Part shown: in pieces, positions 36,225-44,903 of the stretch
How positions within the stretch are numbered: position 1 is the stretch's first letter
How the letters are laid out: every line of letters starts with the position of its first letter
Translations under genes and position numbers: made by a program
NCBI GenBank assembly: GCA_032595675.1
Contig: JAVQMD010000001.1
Location: 1,954,640 to 2,018,639, forward strand
Length of the DNA stretch: 64,000 nt
Direction of reading: 5' to 3'
Source: Candidatus Electrothrix rattekaaiensis
GTDB taxonomy: Bacteria > Desulfobacterota > Desulfobulbia > Desulfobulbales > Desulfobulbaceae
The notes under the pieces: model-generated
What the model was told of the DNA's origin: nothing
Databases searched by the model: none
What the model saw: only the letters and a program-made list of their open reading frames with translations

Positions 36225-36243
36225 CAAAGACTACACCCGTTCT

Positions 36244-36789
36244 ATGAAAGAAAACTTATTCCTCTTGGCAATCGTAGCGTCGGTTGCTGTCAGCTTAAAC
36301 CTGCTTGTTTTAAAATTATTTAAGCAAAAAAGCGTATATCGATCCGAGCATAGCCTAGTCGGGATTGTGACTCTTATGCTTGTCTTCAGCACCTTTCTCT
36401 TTGGGGAAGGTCCGAAAGAAGCCTCGCTTGTAGGCACCTTCCTTCTTTGCTTAATCCCCTGCTATCTGGGCACGGTCTTTCCTGATCTGGATATCAAATA
36501 TTTGGGCATCGGAGCCCATAGAAATGCTTTTTTTCATAGCAGCATTTTTTTCCTTGTGCTCTTTTTTTTAGCAAAAACGCTCGATATTTTTCTCTTCACA
36601 ACATTCATTGCCGGATTCGGTATCGGGGTAGGATCACATCTGCTCTGGGACCTCTTTGATCGTGCCAATATCCGTGGGATCTCCAGCAGAGGATGGTCAC
36701 GACTCTGGTTAGGCGGCAACGGATTACTCTGCATGCTCCTTGCCTGGATCCCCCTGCTTGTGCTCATTGAAGGGCCTGCAAGCCGTTAA
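36244..36789 (+). CDS. YdjM-like membrane protein (metal-dependent hydrolase fold)
   Basis: 181 residues with about four membrane helices. GTVFPDLDIKYLGIGAHRNAFFHS carries the Asp/His residues (PDLD, HRNAFFHS) typical of the YdjM/LexA-regulated inner-membrane family, often annotated as metal-dependent hydrolase. Substrate unknown. Confidence 0.7.
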   Translation: MKENLFLLAIVASVAVSLNLLVLKLFKQKSVYRSEHSLVGIVTLMLVFSTFLFGEGPKEASLVGTFLLCLIPCYLGTVFPDLDIKYLGIGAHRNAFFHSSIFFLVLFFLAKTLDIFLFTTFIAGFGIGVGSHLLWDLFDRANIRGISSRGWSRLWLGGNGLLCMLLAWIPLLVLIEGPASR

Positions 36790-36815
36790 GGCTCTGCGTT
36801 AAACGCCCGCCTCTG

Positions 36816-38675
36816 TTAGAGCAAGGGTTTAATAATTCCAAAAAAAGTCTTGGTCGTCACCGCTCCGAGTATTTGTCCGCTTCGCTCGGCAGGAACATTA
36901 GGAAAACTCCCTTCCCACCTATAATGTTCATAAAAATCTTTATCTCCAATCTCCAAGGGTGCTTTATTCTTTCTGAGGTTGTACGAGCCTGCATAACGAA
37001 GCGGCCAGGGGTCTACAAAGGGAATAAGACTGGATAATTCTTCAAGAATGGCATTGGGAACGCCTAATCCGAGTGGATATTTATTTTGGGCGATCACCCA
37101 ACTATTCTGCGGAAGCATATCTTTCATAATGCTTTTCTTTACAAGACTGGCAAAGTGCTTATCTTGAACAACCAACCCCGCTTCTGTGTTCAGATTTTCG
37201 CTGCGTGGATCCAGATTATATGAACCAATAAAAGTTATTTCATCATCAATCACCAACGACTTCGCATGCAAAGAGAAATAGGGCTCCCCTACCGAGGGTG
37301 CTCTTTGCAGGCCTTGACTAGGCTTTTCCAGAACCAAACCCGCTGCTTCAAGCTCCTCCTTCTCCGTTGGAGTAAGGGTTCTGTACCTCAAAGTATCAAA
37401 CCCAGGCATGTAGGTGCGCATCTCCCCTGGCAGCGGCTTAAATTCGTAAATTTTAAATTTCAGATCCGTCAACATAACCTGTTTCTGCTGAAAAGATATG
37501 GCGTAGCAGTACCAGCTGTCAGTGGATGCTAGACTGTTGGTGGCTATACGAATATCGATATCTGGATGCTTCTTCACGAGCTTTCTAAAGAGAGAGATAG
37601 CTGACTCCGTCAAGACCAGATACGGCGTATTAATATAAATACTTTCCTTGGCATCGGCAACGAGTTTGGCCAGCTCACGAGTTATCTTGCCAGAGCCATA
37701 AAACCTCCATAAAAATCTTTTATTATTCTTCCCAGGGTCATCAGCAATAAAGGAGGCCTCCTCAACAGGACGCAGTTGACGGACAAATTTATCCTGAATT
37801 ATCTGTTGGTTGCTGGCGTTTACGAAAATTTCTTTGAATAGGCCATTAAAGACAAAATCTTCCTTGGTTGACCACATCTTCAGCGTACCGTTTTCTTGCT
37901 CATCTTCCCAGTCGACCATGGACTGAATAGGGACAGAGTCCTTAAAATTCCAAAACGTATCAAAGCTTTTCCGCATATCAGCCACGACCGGGCCATCAAT
38001 CAAAACATCCCTGTCTCGGTAATTCAGCCCCCTTGCCTGATCATAATAGGCATTCTGATTATTGCGCCCACCGGTAATCCCGATCTGATCATCAACGACA
38101 AAGACTTTATTATGCATGCGCTGATTAACCCTATCAAACCCTGTTAAGAGGTGAAAGAGCTGATCTAGGATGGAGGGATAGATCCGGTGTTGGGAAAAAA
38201 GTCCAACAACCGGGTTGTACAGTTTGATTTGTAGATTGGGATGCACAGTGGCCAAGAAGGCTGCGATCTCTGGATTTTTTTCAGAGGCAAAATGGTCGAC
38301 AAGTAAACGTACCTTCACCCCTCGTTTGGCCGCCTGGATCATTTCATACATCAACAGCCGACCAGTTTCGTCATTTACCCAGATAATAGTCTGCATATCA
38401 ATAGAGTGTCGAGCTGCCCGGATGAGATGAATCCGCAATAAGAGGGCCTCCTCTCCGATATCAAGCAAGGTGACTTTGTTTTTTTCACGCGGATCAACAA
38501 CAGAGGAATAATGGAGGAGAGGTGAGGTAATTCCGGGCTGAATGGTCTTGCTTGCTTCCGCAGAACCGCCTGGAATGGGTTTGGGGCCGCAGGATACCAA
38601 AGGGAGGAACAGGAGAATGTAGAAGAAAAGGGCATACGTTTTCATCATGACGCTTACAGATCCTTGTTTGTTCAT
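36816..38675 (-). CDS. Phospholipase D-family lipoprotein (cardiolipin synthase-like)
   Basis: 619 residues. The signal ends in a lipobox, LPLVSCG. Two HKD motifs are intact: HNKVFVVDD (with GGRN after it) and HAKSLVIDD (with GSYNLDPRS). Enzymes of this kind move phosphatidyl groups (cardiolipin synthase C-like) or cut phosphodiesters. Several starts are possible at the N-terminus (M1, M10, M11). It ends convergently with the YdjM-like gene. Confidence 0.9.
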   Translation of the reverse strand: MNKQGSVSVMMKTYALFFYILLFLPLVSCGPKPIPGGSAEASKTIQPGITSPLLHYSSVVDPREKNKVTLLDIGEEALLLRIHLIRAARHSIDMQTIIWVNDETGRLLMYEMIQAAKRGVKVRLLVDHFASEKNPEIAAFLATVHPNLQIKLYNPVVGLFSQHRIYPSILDQLFHLLTGFDRVNQRMHNKVFVVDDQIGITGGRNNQNAYYDQARGLNYRDRDVLIDGPVVADMRKSFDTFWNFKDSVPIQSMVDWEDEQENGTLKMWSTKEDFVFNGLFKEIFVNASNQQIIQDKFVRQLRPVEEASFIADDPGKNNKRFLWRFYGSGKITRELAKLVADAKESIYINTPYLVLTESAISLFRKLVKKHPDIDIRIATNSLASTDSWYCYAISFQQKQVMLTDLKFKIYEFKPLPGEMRTYMPGFDTLRYRTLTPTEKEELEAAGLVLEKPSQGLQRAPSVGEPYFSLHAKSLVIDDEITFIGSYNLDPRSENLNTEAGLVVQDKHFASLVKKSIMKDMLPQNSWVIAQNKYPLGLGVPNAILEELSSLIPFVDPWPLRYAGSYNLRKNKAPLEIGDKDFYEHYRWEGSFPNVPAERSGQILGAVTTKTFFGIIKPLL

Positions 38676-38717
38676 TTTTGCGCGTATCTTTTGAATAATG
38701 GCTTGGTAAATCAGTAA

Positions 38718-39308
38718 TTAAACCGATTCATTATACGTCTTCCAGAGAACATATCCGCCCCAGGCAACGGCAAGCAGCATAATTATACTCCCAATCCCAT
38801 GAGACAGGCGAGCAAGTGCTTGGTCATAACGGAGTAACCCAGTTTCTGTGAGCAGAAACTCCCAATCATGGAATCCGTAGGGAGAAGAGTGACCAAAATT
38901 ACCGCCCAGCAAGGGAAGAACACCGGCCCTAGCATCCCCGATATAGGGTGCAATATCGAGAAAATTTTCCCCGAACCACCAGAGGCCCACTGAGGCAGCA
39001 AAGGTATCTCGTGTTTGCAGGAGGAACACGACCATGCAGATCAACGGCATGAGGAGTTGCCCCAGAGTTCCGCCCAATGAGTGAAGGAACGAGCCGAAAG
39101 GGCTGAAGAAAACATGGCCCGCCTCATGAAAGGGTGTATTTGCAAGATGCAAAAAACTTTTTCCGGCGGCATTGGAGGCAATGGAAGCAAAAATGAGCTT
39201 CCAGCCCCAGATCAGCAGGACAGCCAAAATAATGATCCTGCCTATAAGGCTGAAAAAGCTTACATCCAGGGGTACATACAAAAAGAGGTTTTTCAGCTTT
39301 GATTTCAT
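38718..39308 (-). CDS. Membrane protein with HEAGH zinc motif (M50-like)
   Basis: 196 residues with several membrane helices. HLANTPFHEAGHVFFSPFG contains HExxH at the start of a membrane segment, as in M50 intramembrane proteases, but the second half lacks a clear NPDG motif. A possible third ligand lies in the later Asp/Asn-rich segment (ENFLDIAPYIGDARAG). It lies 42 bp upstream of the phospholipase D gene and may share its transcript. Confidence 0.75.
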   Translation of the reverse strand: MKSKLKNLFLYVPLDVSFFSLIGRIIILAVLLIWGWKLIFASIASNAAGKSFLHLANTPFHEAGHVFFSPFGSFLHSLGGTLGQLLMPLICMVVFLLQTRDTFAASVGLWWFGENFLDIAPYIGDARAGVLPLLGGNFGHSSPYGFHDWEFLLTETGLLRYDQALARLSHGIGSIIMLLAVAWGGYVLWKTYNESV

Positions 39309-39363
39309 TATGAGTCTTATCTGTTTAATTCACGGAACATCTAAGCACTTAAAAAATCGAAAA

Positions 39364-39642
39364 TCAATGAGCATTACCAGCTGCTGCCAACTCTTCTCTG
39401 ATGATTTTTCGTAAAATTTCTTCAAAACCATTCTGTTCGGCAATATCCAGCCTGACGATTTTTTTCAACGTCTCGTTTATAAGATGGCGGTAGCCCTGCT
39501 TTCCACCCTTTGTCTGAAAATACCTGACAATCTCGCTATCAAGCGCAATAGTGATGCGCTGTTTTTCTTCATCAGATTCAAAATTTCGGCGCAAAACAGC
39601 CCGGTCGAAATCTTCTTGGGTCACTTGTGGGTATTCATCCAT
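39364..39642 (-). CDS. brnA: BrnA-family antitoxin
   Basis: From the ATG at 39642 (MDEYPQVTQEDFDRA) 92 residues, or 102 from 39672. The ribbon-helix-helix domain RITIALDSEIVRYFQTKGGKQGYRHLINETL is typical of BrnA. It follows and overlaps brnT, the toxin-first order of this family, and should repress the pair. Confidence 0.88.
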   Translation of the reverse strand: MDEYPQVTQEDFDRAVLRRNFESDEEKQRITIALDSEIVRYFQTKGGKQGYRHLINETLKKIVRLDIAEQNGFEEILRKIIREELAAAGNAH

Positions 39643-39907
39643 AGAGGTTTTTGAAATAGAGTCCTTGTTCATGTTTATTTGCCCTCCGCATAGAGATTAT
39701 CCGAATTTCTTCCGTTGTCTCGGTATGAACGATCACTACCACGTCATCCAGTAGACCGATGGTGACAAAACGCTGTTCACCGTAATCAAACCGGTCATCC
39801 TCAAAGGTGAAGGTAGTACCGGAAAAGACTTTGTACGCTTGAGCGAAATCAAGCCCGTGTTTGGTCAAATTGCTTTTTCGCTTTGCTTTGTGCCAAGTGA
39901 ATTTCAT
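39635..39907 (-). CDS. brnT: BrnT-family ribonuclease toxin
   Basis: 90 residues: FTWHKAKRKSNLTKHGLDFAQA, VFSGTTFTFEDDR, EQRFVTIGLLDD and IRIISMRRANKHE are all diagnostic of BrnT, a RelE-like mRNA interferase. A short hairpin TGCCCT-GAA-AGGGCA lies about 97 bp upstream (40004-40018) and could be regulatory. Confidence 0.92.
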   Translation of the reverse strand: MKFTWHKAKRKSNLTKHGLDFAQAYKVFSGTTFTFEDDRFDYGEQRFVTIGLLDDVVVIVHTETTEEIRIISMRRANKHEQGLYFKNLYG

Positions 39908-40068
39908 CCAAAGTCGCTTCAGCCAAGTTGCAAGTTATTATCTTTCAATCATCATCACTTGTCAAAAGGGCCTTCGACCAGCGACAGTTCAACAGGATAC
40001 CGATGCCCTGAAAGGGCAATATATATCACAGCCAAGGGAACACCCTAGGCAACTTACATTCACCCAAC

Positions 40069-41163
40069 TTAAAAGCGCCCCAACACTTCATACAAAGTAT
40101 CCCGCTCAACCGGCTCTCGCCCCGCTTCCTTAATCAACTGGATCAGCGTCTTATGCCCAAGGGCCTGCTCACTCTCCCCGCCAGCCATTCGGGTAATAAT
40201 CTCCTCCTTGACCGTCCCGTCCATATCATCAGCCCCAAAGGAAAGGGCCACCTGAGCCAGCTTCGGTCCGATCATCACCCAGTAGGCCTTGATATGCGGA
40301 AAATTATCCAGCATCAAGCGGGCCACCGCGATATTTTTCAGATCCTCCATACCCGTGGTCCGGGAATGCTCGGTCATGGCGGTATTTTTCGGATGAAAGG
40401 CCAGAGGAATATAGGTCAGGAAACCGCCGGTTTCATCTTGGGCGCGACGCAGCGCATCCAGATGTTCCAGCCGCTCATCAATGGTCTCGATATGCCCGTA
40501 GAGCATGGTGGCATTGGTCTTCAGGCCGTGCCGGTGTGCAGTCTGGGCTACCCCCAACCACCCTTCCCCATCCAGTTTATCCGGGCAGGTGATTTCGCGG
40601 ATGCGGGGATTAAAGACCTCGGCCCCACCGCCGGGCAGCGAGCCTAACCCCGCCTCTTTCAGCTCTTCTAGGGTATCGCCCACTGACTGCCCACTCAGAT
40701 CAGCCAGATGCTGGATCTCCACGCAGGTAAAGGCCTGGATATGGACATCGGGACGCACCTCTTTGATACCACGCAGGGCGTCAAGATAATAGGAATACGG
40801 CAGATCAGGATGAATGCCGCCCACCATGTGAATCTCGGTGATAGGTTCGTCCAGCCGCTGCCGCACCTTCTCCTTGATTTCCTCAATCCCCATCTCATAG
40901 GCCAGCTCATCCCCTTTTTCCTTGCCAAAGGCACAGAACTTACAGAGATTTGTGCAGATGTTGGAGTAGTTGATATGCTGATTATAGATAAAAAAAGCCT
41001 GGTTGCCGTTTTTACGTTCTCGCACAATGTTGGCAAGATAACCGACTGCTAGAATATCCGGGCAGGCAAAAAGACGCTTCCCATCTTCCAAAGAGAGACG
41101 TTCCTGGTTATGCACTTTGGCGAGAATATCACCCAATCCGGCTTGCTGTATAAGAGAGTCCAT
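40069..41163 (-). CDS. mqnE: Aminofutalosine synthase (radical SAM)
   Basis: 364 residues. The radical SAM cluster site is CTNLCKFC (Cys70, Cys74, Cys77) after HINYSNI; LGSLPGGGAEVFNPRIREITCPDKL separates MqnE from its relative MqnC. It makes aminofutalosine from chorismate-derived enolpyruvyl benzoate and SAM in the futalosine menaquinone pathway, used by many anaerobes. No other mqn gene is in the window. Confidence 0.92.
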   Translation of the reverse strand: MDSLIQQAGLGDILAKVHNQERLSLEDGKRLFACPDILAVGYLANIVRERKNGNQAFFIYNQHINYSNICTNLCKFCAFGKEKGDELAYEMGIEEIKEKVRQRLDEPITEIHMVGGIHPDLPYSYYLDALRGIKEVRPDVHIQAFTCVEIQHLADLSGQSVGDTLEELKEAGLGSLPGGGAEVFNPRIREITCPDKLDGEGWLGVAQTAHRHGLKTNATMLYGHIETIDERLEHLDALRRAQDETGGFLTYIPLAFHPKNTAMTEHSRTTGMEDLKNIAVARLMLDNFPHIKAYWVMIGPKLAQVALSFGADDMDGTVKEEIITRMAGGESEQALGHKTLIQLIKEAGREPVERDTLYEVLGRF

Positions 41164-41256
41164 TGAAAATGCAGAGAAAGGTTAATATTATAAGGTGACA
41201 AAAGATCAGCGAATACCTCAACCAATACACGAAACGGGCTGGAATCGCCAGTAAAA

Positions 41257-41287
41257 AACAAAAAAGCCCCTTCCAAAGGAAGAGGCT
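41257..41287 (-). terminator. Terminator of the sigma factor gene
   Basis: Minus strand AGCCTCTTCC, TTT, GGAAGGGGCT and a T-rich tail, 30 bp past the rpoD stop. Confidence 0.85.
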
Positions 41288-41316
41288 TGTTCGACAACAA
41301 AAATGTTCGACCGAGA

Positions 41317-42636
41317 TCAGTCGAGAAAATAGCGTAATTTATCCCGACGGCTTGAGTGCCGTAACCGGTTGAGAGCTTTTTTCTCAATCTGGCGAATCCG
41401 CTCACGGGATACGTTAAATTTTTTCCCTATTTCCTCAAGAGTATACTCGGCCTTTTCACCAATGCCGAAACGGAGACGAATAATCTTCTCCTCACGGTCG
41501 GTCAACGTGGAAAGCACCTCTGTGACCCGACCTGCCAACTCGCGATTCTGCACAGTATCGTACGGCGACTCAGATTCCGAGTTCTCCAGAAAATCACCCA
41601 AGGTGGAATCATCATCACCCACCGGAGTTTCCAGCGAAATCGGTTCCCGTGATGCTTCTAAGATTGCCAGGATCTTATCCATAGGCAAATCGGTCAGCTC
41701 GGAAATTTCCGACGGTGTCGGTTCGCGGCCCAGTTCCTTGAGCAAGGAATAAAAGGCCTTGAAAAATTGACTCCGCAGTTCCAGAAAATGGACCGGCAGA
41801 CGAATGGTTCGGGTTTTATCCAGAATCGCCCGGGTAATGGCCTGCCGAATCCACCACGAGGCATAGGTGGAAAACTTATTCCCCTTGGTATAGTCAAAAC
41901 GAAACACAGCCCGCATCAGCCCCAGATTTCCTTCTTGGATCAGGTCGGCCAAGGTCAGGCCCTGATGCATATATCGTTTGGCAATGGAAACCACCAAACG
42001 AAGATTGGCCCGGATCATGCAATCCTTTGCCGTCTCAATAGATCGGTTATAGGCACCTAATCTGGTATGGAGTTCAAACAGCTCGCGATGTTCCTGATGA
42101 TTGGAAGCAGCTGTTTCCACGCATTTGCGCATATAGTTGAGCTGCTGTTTTTTGGGCTTTAAGGTGGGATCACGCCGTTCCCAGAGATCAATCCTGTCCA
42201 CCAGACTCTTAATTTCCGCCGTATTGGATCTAACCTCTCGGATAGAACAAATAATGGCGTTAAAGCCTTCCCTAATCGCCCTAGAATAATGCGCTTCCTC
42301 CTCTGGAGTCAACAGGTCGAACTGCCCCATCTCCCGTAGGTAGGTGGTTGTGGTTTCTTCCGACTCGTGCTCCTCGGATACCGAGACAGAGCCGGGATCG
42401 TCATCGTCCTGAAATTCATCTTTTCCGGTCCACTCCTCACCGGAAAGCGTTCTTTTTTTCCCAGAGTCCCCAACAGTGACAATTTCAATATTATGCGCGT
42501 TGAGAAAATCAAAAACTGCTTCAATGGCTCCGGGGTCTTTTACCTCGTCTGGTAATAATTCATTGAGATGGCTAAAGGTTATGCACCCTTCGTCCTTTCC
42601 CGCCTTAAGAAGGTCTTCCTTGATACTTGCCAGCAC
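41317..42636 (-). CDS. rpoD: RNA polymerase sigma factor, RpoD/SigA family
   Basis: 439 residues. Region 1.1 is present (FSHLNELLPDEVKDPGAIEAVFDFL), then region 1.2 (TYLREMGQFDLLTPEEE), region 2 (ANLRLVVSIAKRYMHQGL, DLIQEGNLGLMRAV, KFSTYASWWIRQAI), region 3 and region 4 (LTDREEKIIRLRFG, YTLEEIGKKFNVSRERIRQIEKKAL). The non-conserved insert of proteobacterial RpoD is much shortened. Having region 1.1 favours the primary sigma factor over a stationary-phase type. Confidence 0.92.
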   Translation of the reverse strand: MLASIKEDLLKAGKDEGCITFSHLNELLPDEVKDPGAIEAVFDFLNAHNIEIVTVGDSGKKRTLSGEEWTGKDEFQDDDDPGSVSVSEEHESEETTTTYLREMGQFDLLTPEEEAHYSRAIREGFNAIICSIREVRSNTAEIKSLVDRIDLWERRDPTLKPKKQQLNYMRKCVETAASNHQEHRELFELHTRLGAYNRSIETAKDCMIRANLRLVVSIAKRYMHQGLTLADLIQEGNLGLMRAVFRFDYTKGNKFSTYASWWIRQAITRAILDKTRTIRLPVHFLELRSQFFKAFYSLLKELGREPTPSEISELTDLPMDKILAILEASREPISLETPVGDDDSTLGDFLENSESESPYDTVQNRELAGRVTEVLSTLTDREEKIIRLRFGIGEKAEYTLEEIGKKFNVSRERIRQIEKKALNRLRHSSRRDKLRYFLD

Positions 42637-42817
42637 CTGCCTGCAACCCCCTGCTCATTGAAATAGAGAAAAAATAAAAAAACATTACTGTTCTAAGTTT
42701 ATAATGAATAAGGGGGTATTGTATAGTATATTTTTTTGCAAAAAGCAATCAAAGAGTTTTTGCTTCCGTTTTTTCATGCAGATACTCTTTTAAAAAAAAA
42801 TTCAGCACCCCTTTTTT

Positions 42818-44434
42818 ATGAACTCTCCAGACACTTCGGATCAAACTTCTCCTGCCTCACAAAAAAAACACCGTTTTTCCTCGGACATCAGAACCTCCGG
42901 TGTTCTTCTCCATATTTCATCTTTGCCAAGCCCCTTTGGTATCGGCGACCTCGGTTCAGGCAGTTTCGACTTTATCGACTTCCTTGCCCGAAGCGGCCAG
43001 CACTACTGGCAGGTATTGCCCCTTGGTCCGACAAGCGAGGTGTTCGGCAACTCACCCTATATGAGCAGTTCAGCCTTTGCAGGCAATCCTCTGTTTATCA
43101 GCCCGGAACAGCTCATCCAGGATGGCCTGCTCAGTAAAGATGACCTGCCTTCGTATACGTGCTCGGAGTACCTTGTTGATTTTGCTCAGGTCACTGCGTG
43201 GAAAAAAGAGGTACTCAAAAAGACCTGGCAAACCTTTCAGCAACAGACCTCCCCGGCTGAGCAGGATCGTTTTTTCACAAAACTGATTGATAATCACCAT
43301 TGGTTGCAAAAATACAGCCTTTTTATGGCCCTAAAACAACACTTCGGGCAACAGGGCTGGTTAAAATGGCCGGAAAAAATCCGTCGCTGTCAGCCAAAAG
43401 CAATCCAAGAGGCTGAAAGAGAACTCCAGGAAGAAATTCGCTATTTCCAATTTGAGCAGTATCTCTTTTTCAAGCAATGGGAAAGTATGCATAGCTATGC
43501 TCAGGAAAAAGGCATTCAGATTATAGGTGATCTGCCTATTTATGTTGGCTTAGACTCAGCAGATGTCTGGGCCAACCAAGAAATATTCACCCTGTCGCCC
43601 AAAACCGGAGAACCGACGCATGTAGCCGGTGTCCCTCCTGATTATTTCAGCGAAACAGGACAGCTCTGGGGAAACCCTCTCTACCGTTGGGAGAGTAGCG
43701 GAGCAACGCAGGAAAAACTTTTTTCCTGGTGGCAGCAACGCCTGCAAGCCACCCTTTCCACGGTGGACCTTATTCGTATTGATCATTTTCGAGGGTTTGA
43801 ATCTTACTGGTCTGTTCCGGCCAAAGAGGAAACCGCACTCAAGGGATCCTGGAAGACAGGGCCGGGCATATCGTTTTTTCAGAAAATGAAAAATCAGTTG
43901 GGAGATCTGCCGATCATTGCCGAGGATTTAGGTGTCATCACCCCGGCTGTAGAAAAATTACGAGATGATCTGGAATTTCCCGGCATGAAAATTCTTCTTT
44001 TCGCTTTTGATGGAAATCCGGATAACGCCTACCTGCCTCAGAACATGACTCGCAACTGCGTGGTCTATACAGGAACCCATGATAACGATACCGCAGTAGG
44101 CTGGTACCTCAGTGAGCAGGTTTCTGCCCATGCCAAGGAGTCGGCCAGACGTTATGCAAACTGCCATGAGGCTACTGCTGATCATTTCCACAAACAGATG
44201 ATCTACTTGGCCCAATCCTCTGTGGCTGCTCTTTGTATTCTGCCCATGCAGGATGTGCTGGGATTCGGCAACGACTGCCGTATGAATCGCCCCGGAACCG
44301 CACGTGATAATTGGCAATGGCGTTGCGCTCACCATTTTATAACAGAGAATCTTGCCGCAGAGCTCCGGGACACAACAGCATTCTTTGGCAGGCTCCCAGT
44401 AAAAAAAGAGAAGAAAGTTAAAAAACAGGATTGA
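42818..44434 (+). CDS. malQ: 4-alpha-glucanotransferase (amylomaltase, GH77)
   Basis: 538 residues. GH77 motifs are complete: RTSGVLLHISSLPSPFGIGDLG at the start, IRIDHFRGFESYW with the nucleophile Asp, AEDLGVITP with the acid/base Glu, and GTHDNDT. It rearranges maltodextrins, usually with glycogen enzymes. Its stop codon lies inside the -35 box of the tRNA-Glu promoter. Divergent from rpoD. Confidence 0.95.
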   Translation: MNSPDTSDQTSPASQKKHRFSSDIRTSGVLLHISSLPSPFGIGDLGSGSFDFIDFLARSGQHYWQVLPLGPTSEVFGNSPYMSSSAFAGNPLFISPEQLIQDGLLSKDDLPSYTCSEYLVDFAQVTAWKKEVLKKTWQTFQQQTSPAEQDRFFTKLIDNHHWLQKYSLFMALKQHFGQQGWLKWPEKIRRCQPKAIQEAERELQEEIRYFQFEQYLFFKQWESMHSYAQEKGIQIIGDLPIYVGLDSADVWANQEIFTLSPKTGEPTHVAGVPPDYFSETGQLWGNPLYRWESSGATQEKLFSWWQQRLQATLSTVDLIRIDHFRGFESYWSVPAKEETALKGSWKTGPGISFFQKMKNQLGDLPIIAEDLGVITPAVEKLRDDLEFPGMKILLFAFDGNPDNAYLPQNMTRNCVVYTGTHDNDTAVGWYLSEQVSAHAKESARRYANCHEATADHFHKQMIYLAQSSVAALCILPMQDVLGFGNDCRMNRPGTARDNWQWRCAHHFITENLAAELRDTTAFFGRLPVKKEKKVKKQD

Positions 44435-44459
44435 CAAAGAGAGCTGAATAGTTTAAATA
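44431..44459 (+). promoter_or_regulatory. Promoter of tRNA-Glu, overlapping the malQ stop
   Basis: TTGACA at 44431-44436 (containing the malQ TGA), 17-bp spacer, TAAATA at 44454-44459, start predicted about 10 nt before the tRNA. Confidence 0.75.
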
Positions 44460-44475
44460 CCTGCTCACACTTTAT

Positions 44476-44550
44476 GGCCCCATCGTCTAGCGGTTAGGAC
44501 GACGGCCTCTCACGCCGTAAACAGGGGTTCGATTCCCCTTGGGGTCACCA
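44476..44550 (+). tRNA. tRNA-Glu (anticodon CUC)
   Basis: Acceptor GGCCCCA/TGGGGTC, D arm GTCTAGCGGTTAGGAC, anticodon arm ACGGC-CTCTCAC-GCCGT with CUC, T arm AGGGG-TTCGATT-CCCCT, CCA encoded. It is the integration site of the 2.5-kb TPR island. Confidence 0.97.
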
Positions 44551-44560
44551 TAGAGCTTTC

Positions 44561-44597
44561 AAGGACGTAACGATTTTTCGTTACGTCCTTTTTTTTT
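44561..44597 (+). terminator. Terminator of tRNA-Glu
   Basis: AAGGACGTAACGA, loop, TCGTTACGTCCTT, then a run of T. The same hairpin is copied at the far end of the island (47046-47081). Confidence 0.9.
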
Positions 44598-44662
44598 GGC
44601 TTGGTTCTAAGCTGGGCCAATCGATTTACTCTTGGCACTCGCAATGAAAAAAGATTTTCGAA

Positions 44663-44797
44663 TCAATAGATTTGCCATGTAGGTACGGATTGTATCGGCA
44701 AGGTGACCGAAGTTAGCACCAAGCCCAATTCATCTTTCTGGCTCACACTATTTGACCTAAAATCCTCTACAAGTTTGTCAACTTTCAAAAAGTACAT
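44663..44797 (-). pseudogene. Remnant of a small gene with good ribosome site
   Basis: A 44-residue frame starting MYFLKVDKLVEDFRSN after CAGGAGAAAAAA. The N-terminus looks like the beginning of a longer protein (polar helix SVSQKDELG), then stops soon after. I take it as a truncated gene left at the island edge; it could be a real small protein. Confidence 0.35.
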
Positions 44798-44903
44798 TTT
44801 TTTCTCCTGCAAGCCGGTATCACAGGGTAAAATGCAAACCGCATAGCCATGTGGGTTACAGGGCGGGGTCGCGGGTTCGAATCCCAGGGGAAAGAACCAT
44901 CCG

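Noticed and set aside
44863-44890. Second tRNA gene inside the tRNA-Glu island
   Set aside because: Only a T-arm-like sequence is present, its stem is broken, and no acceptor or anticodon arm can be built.
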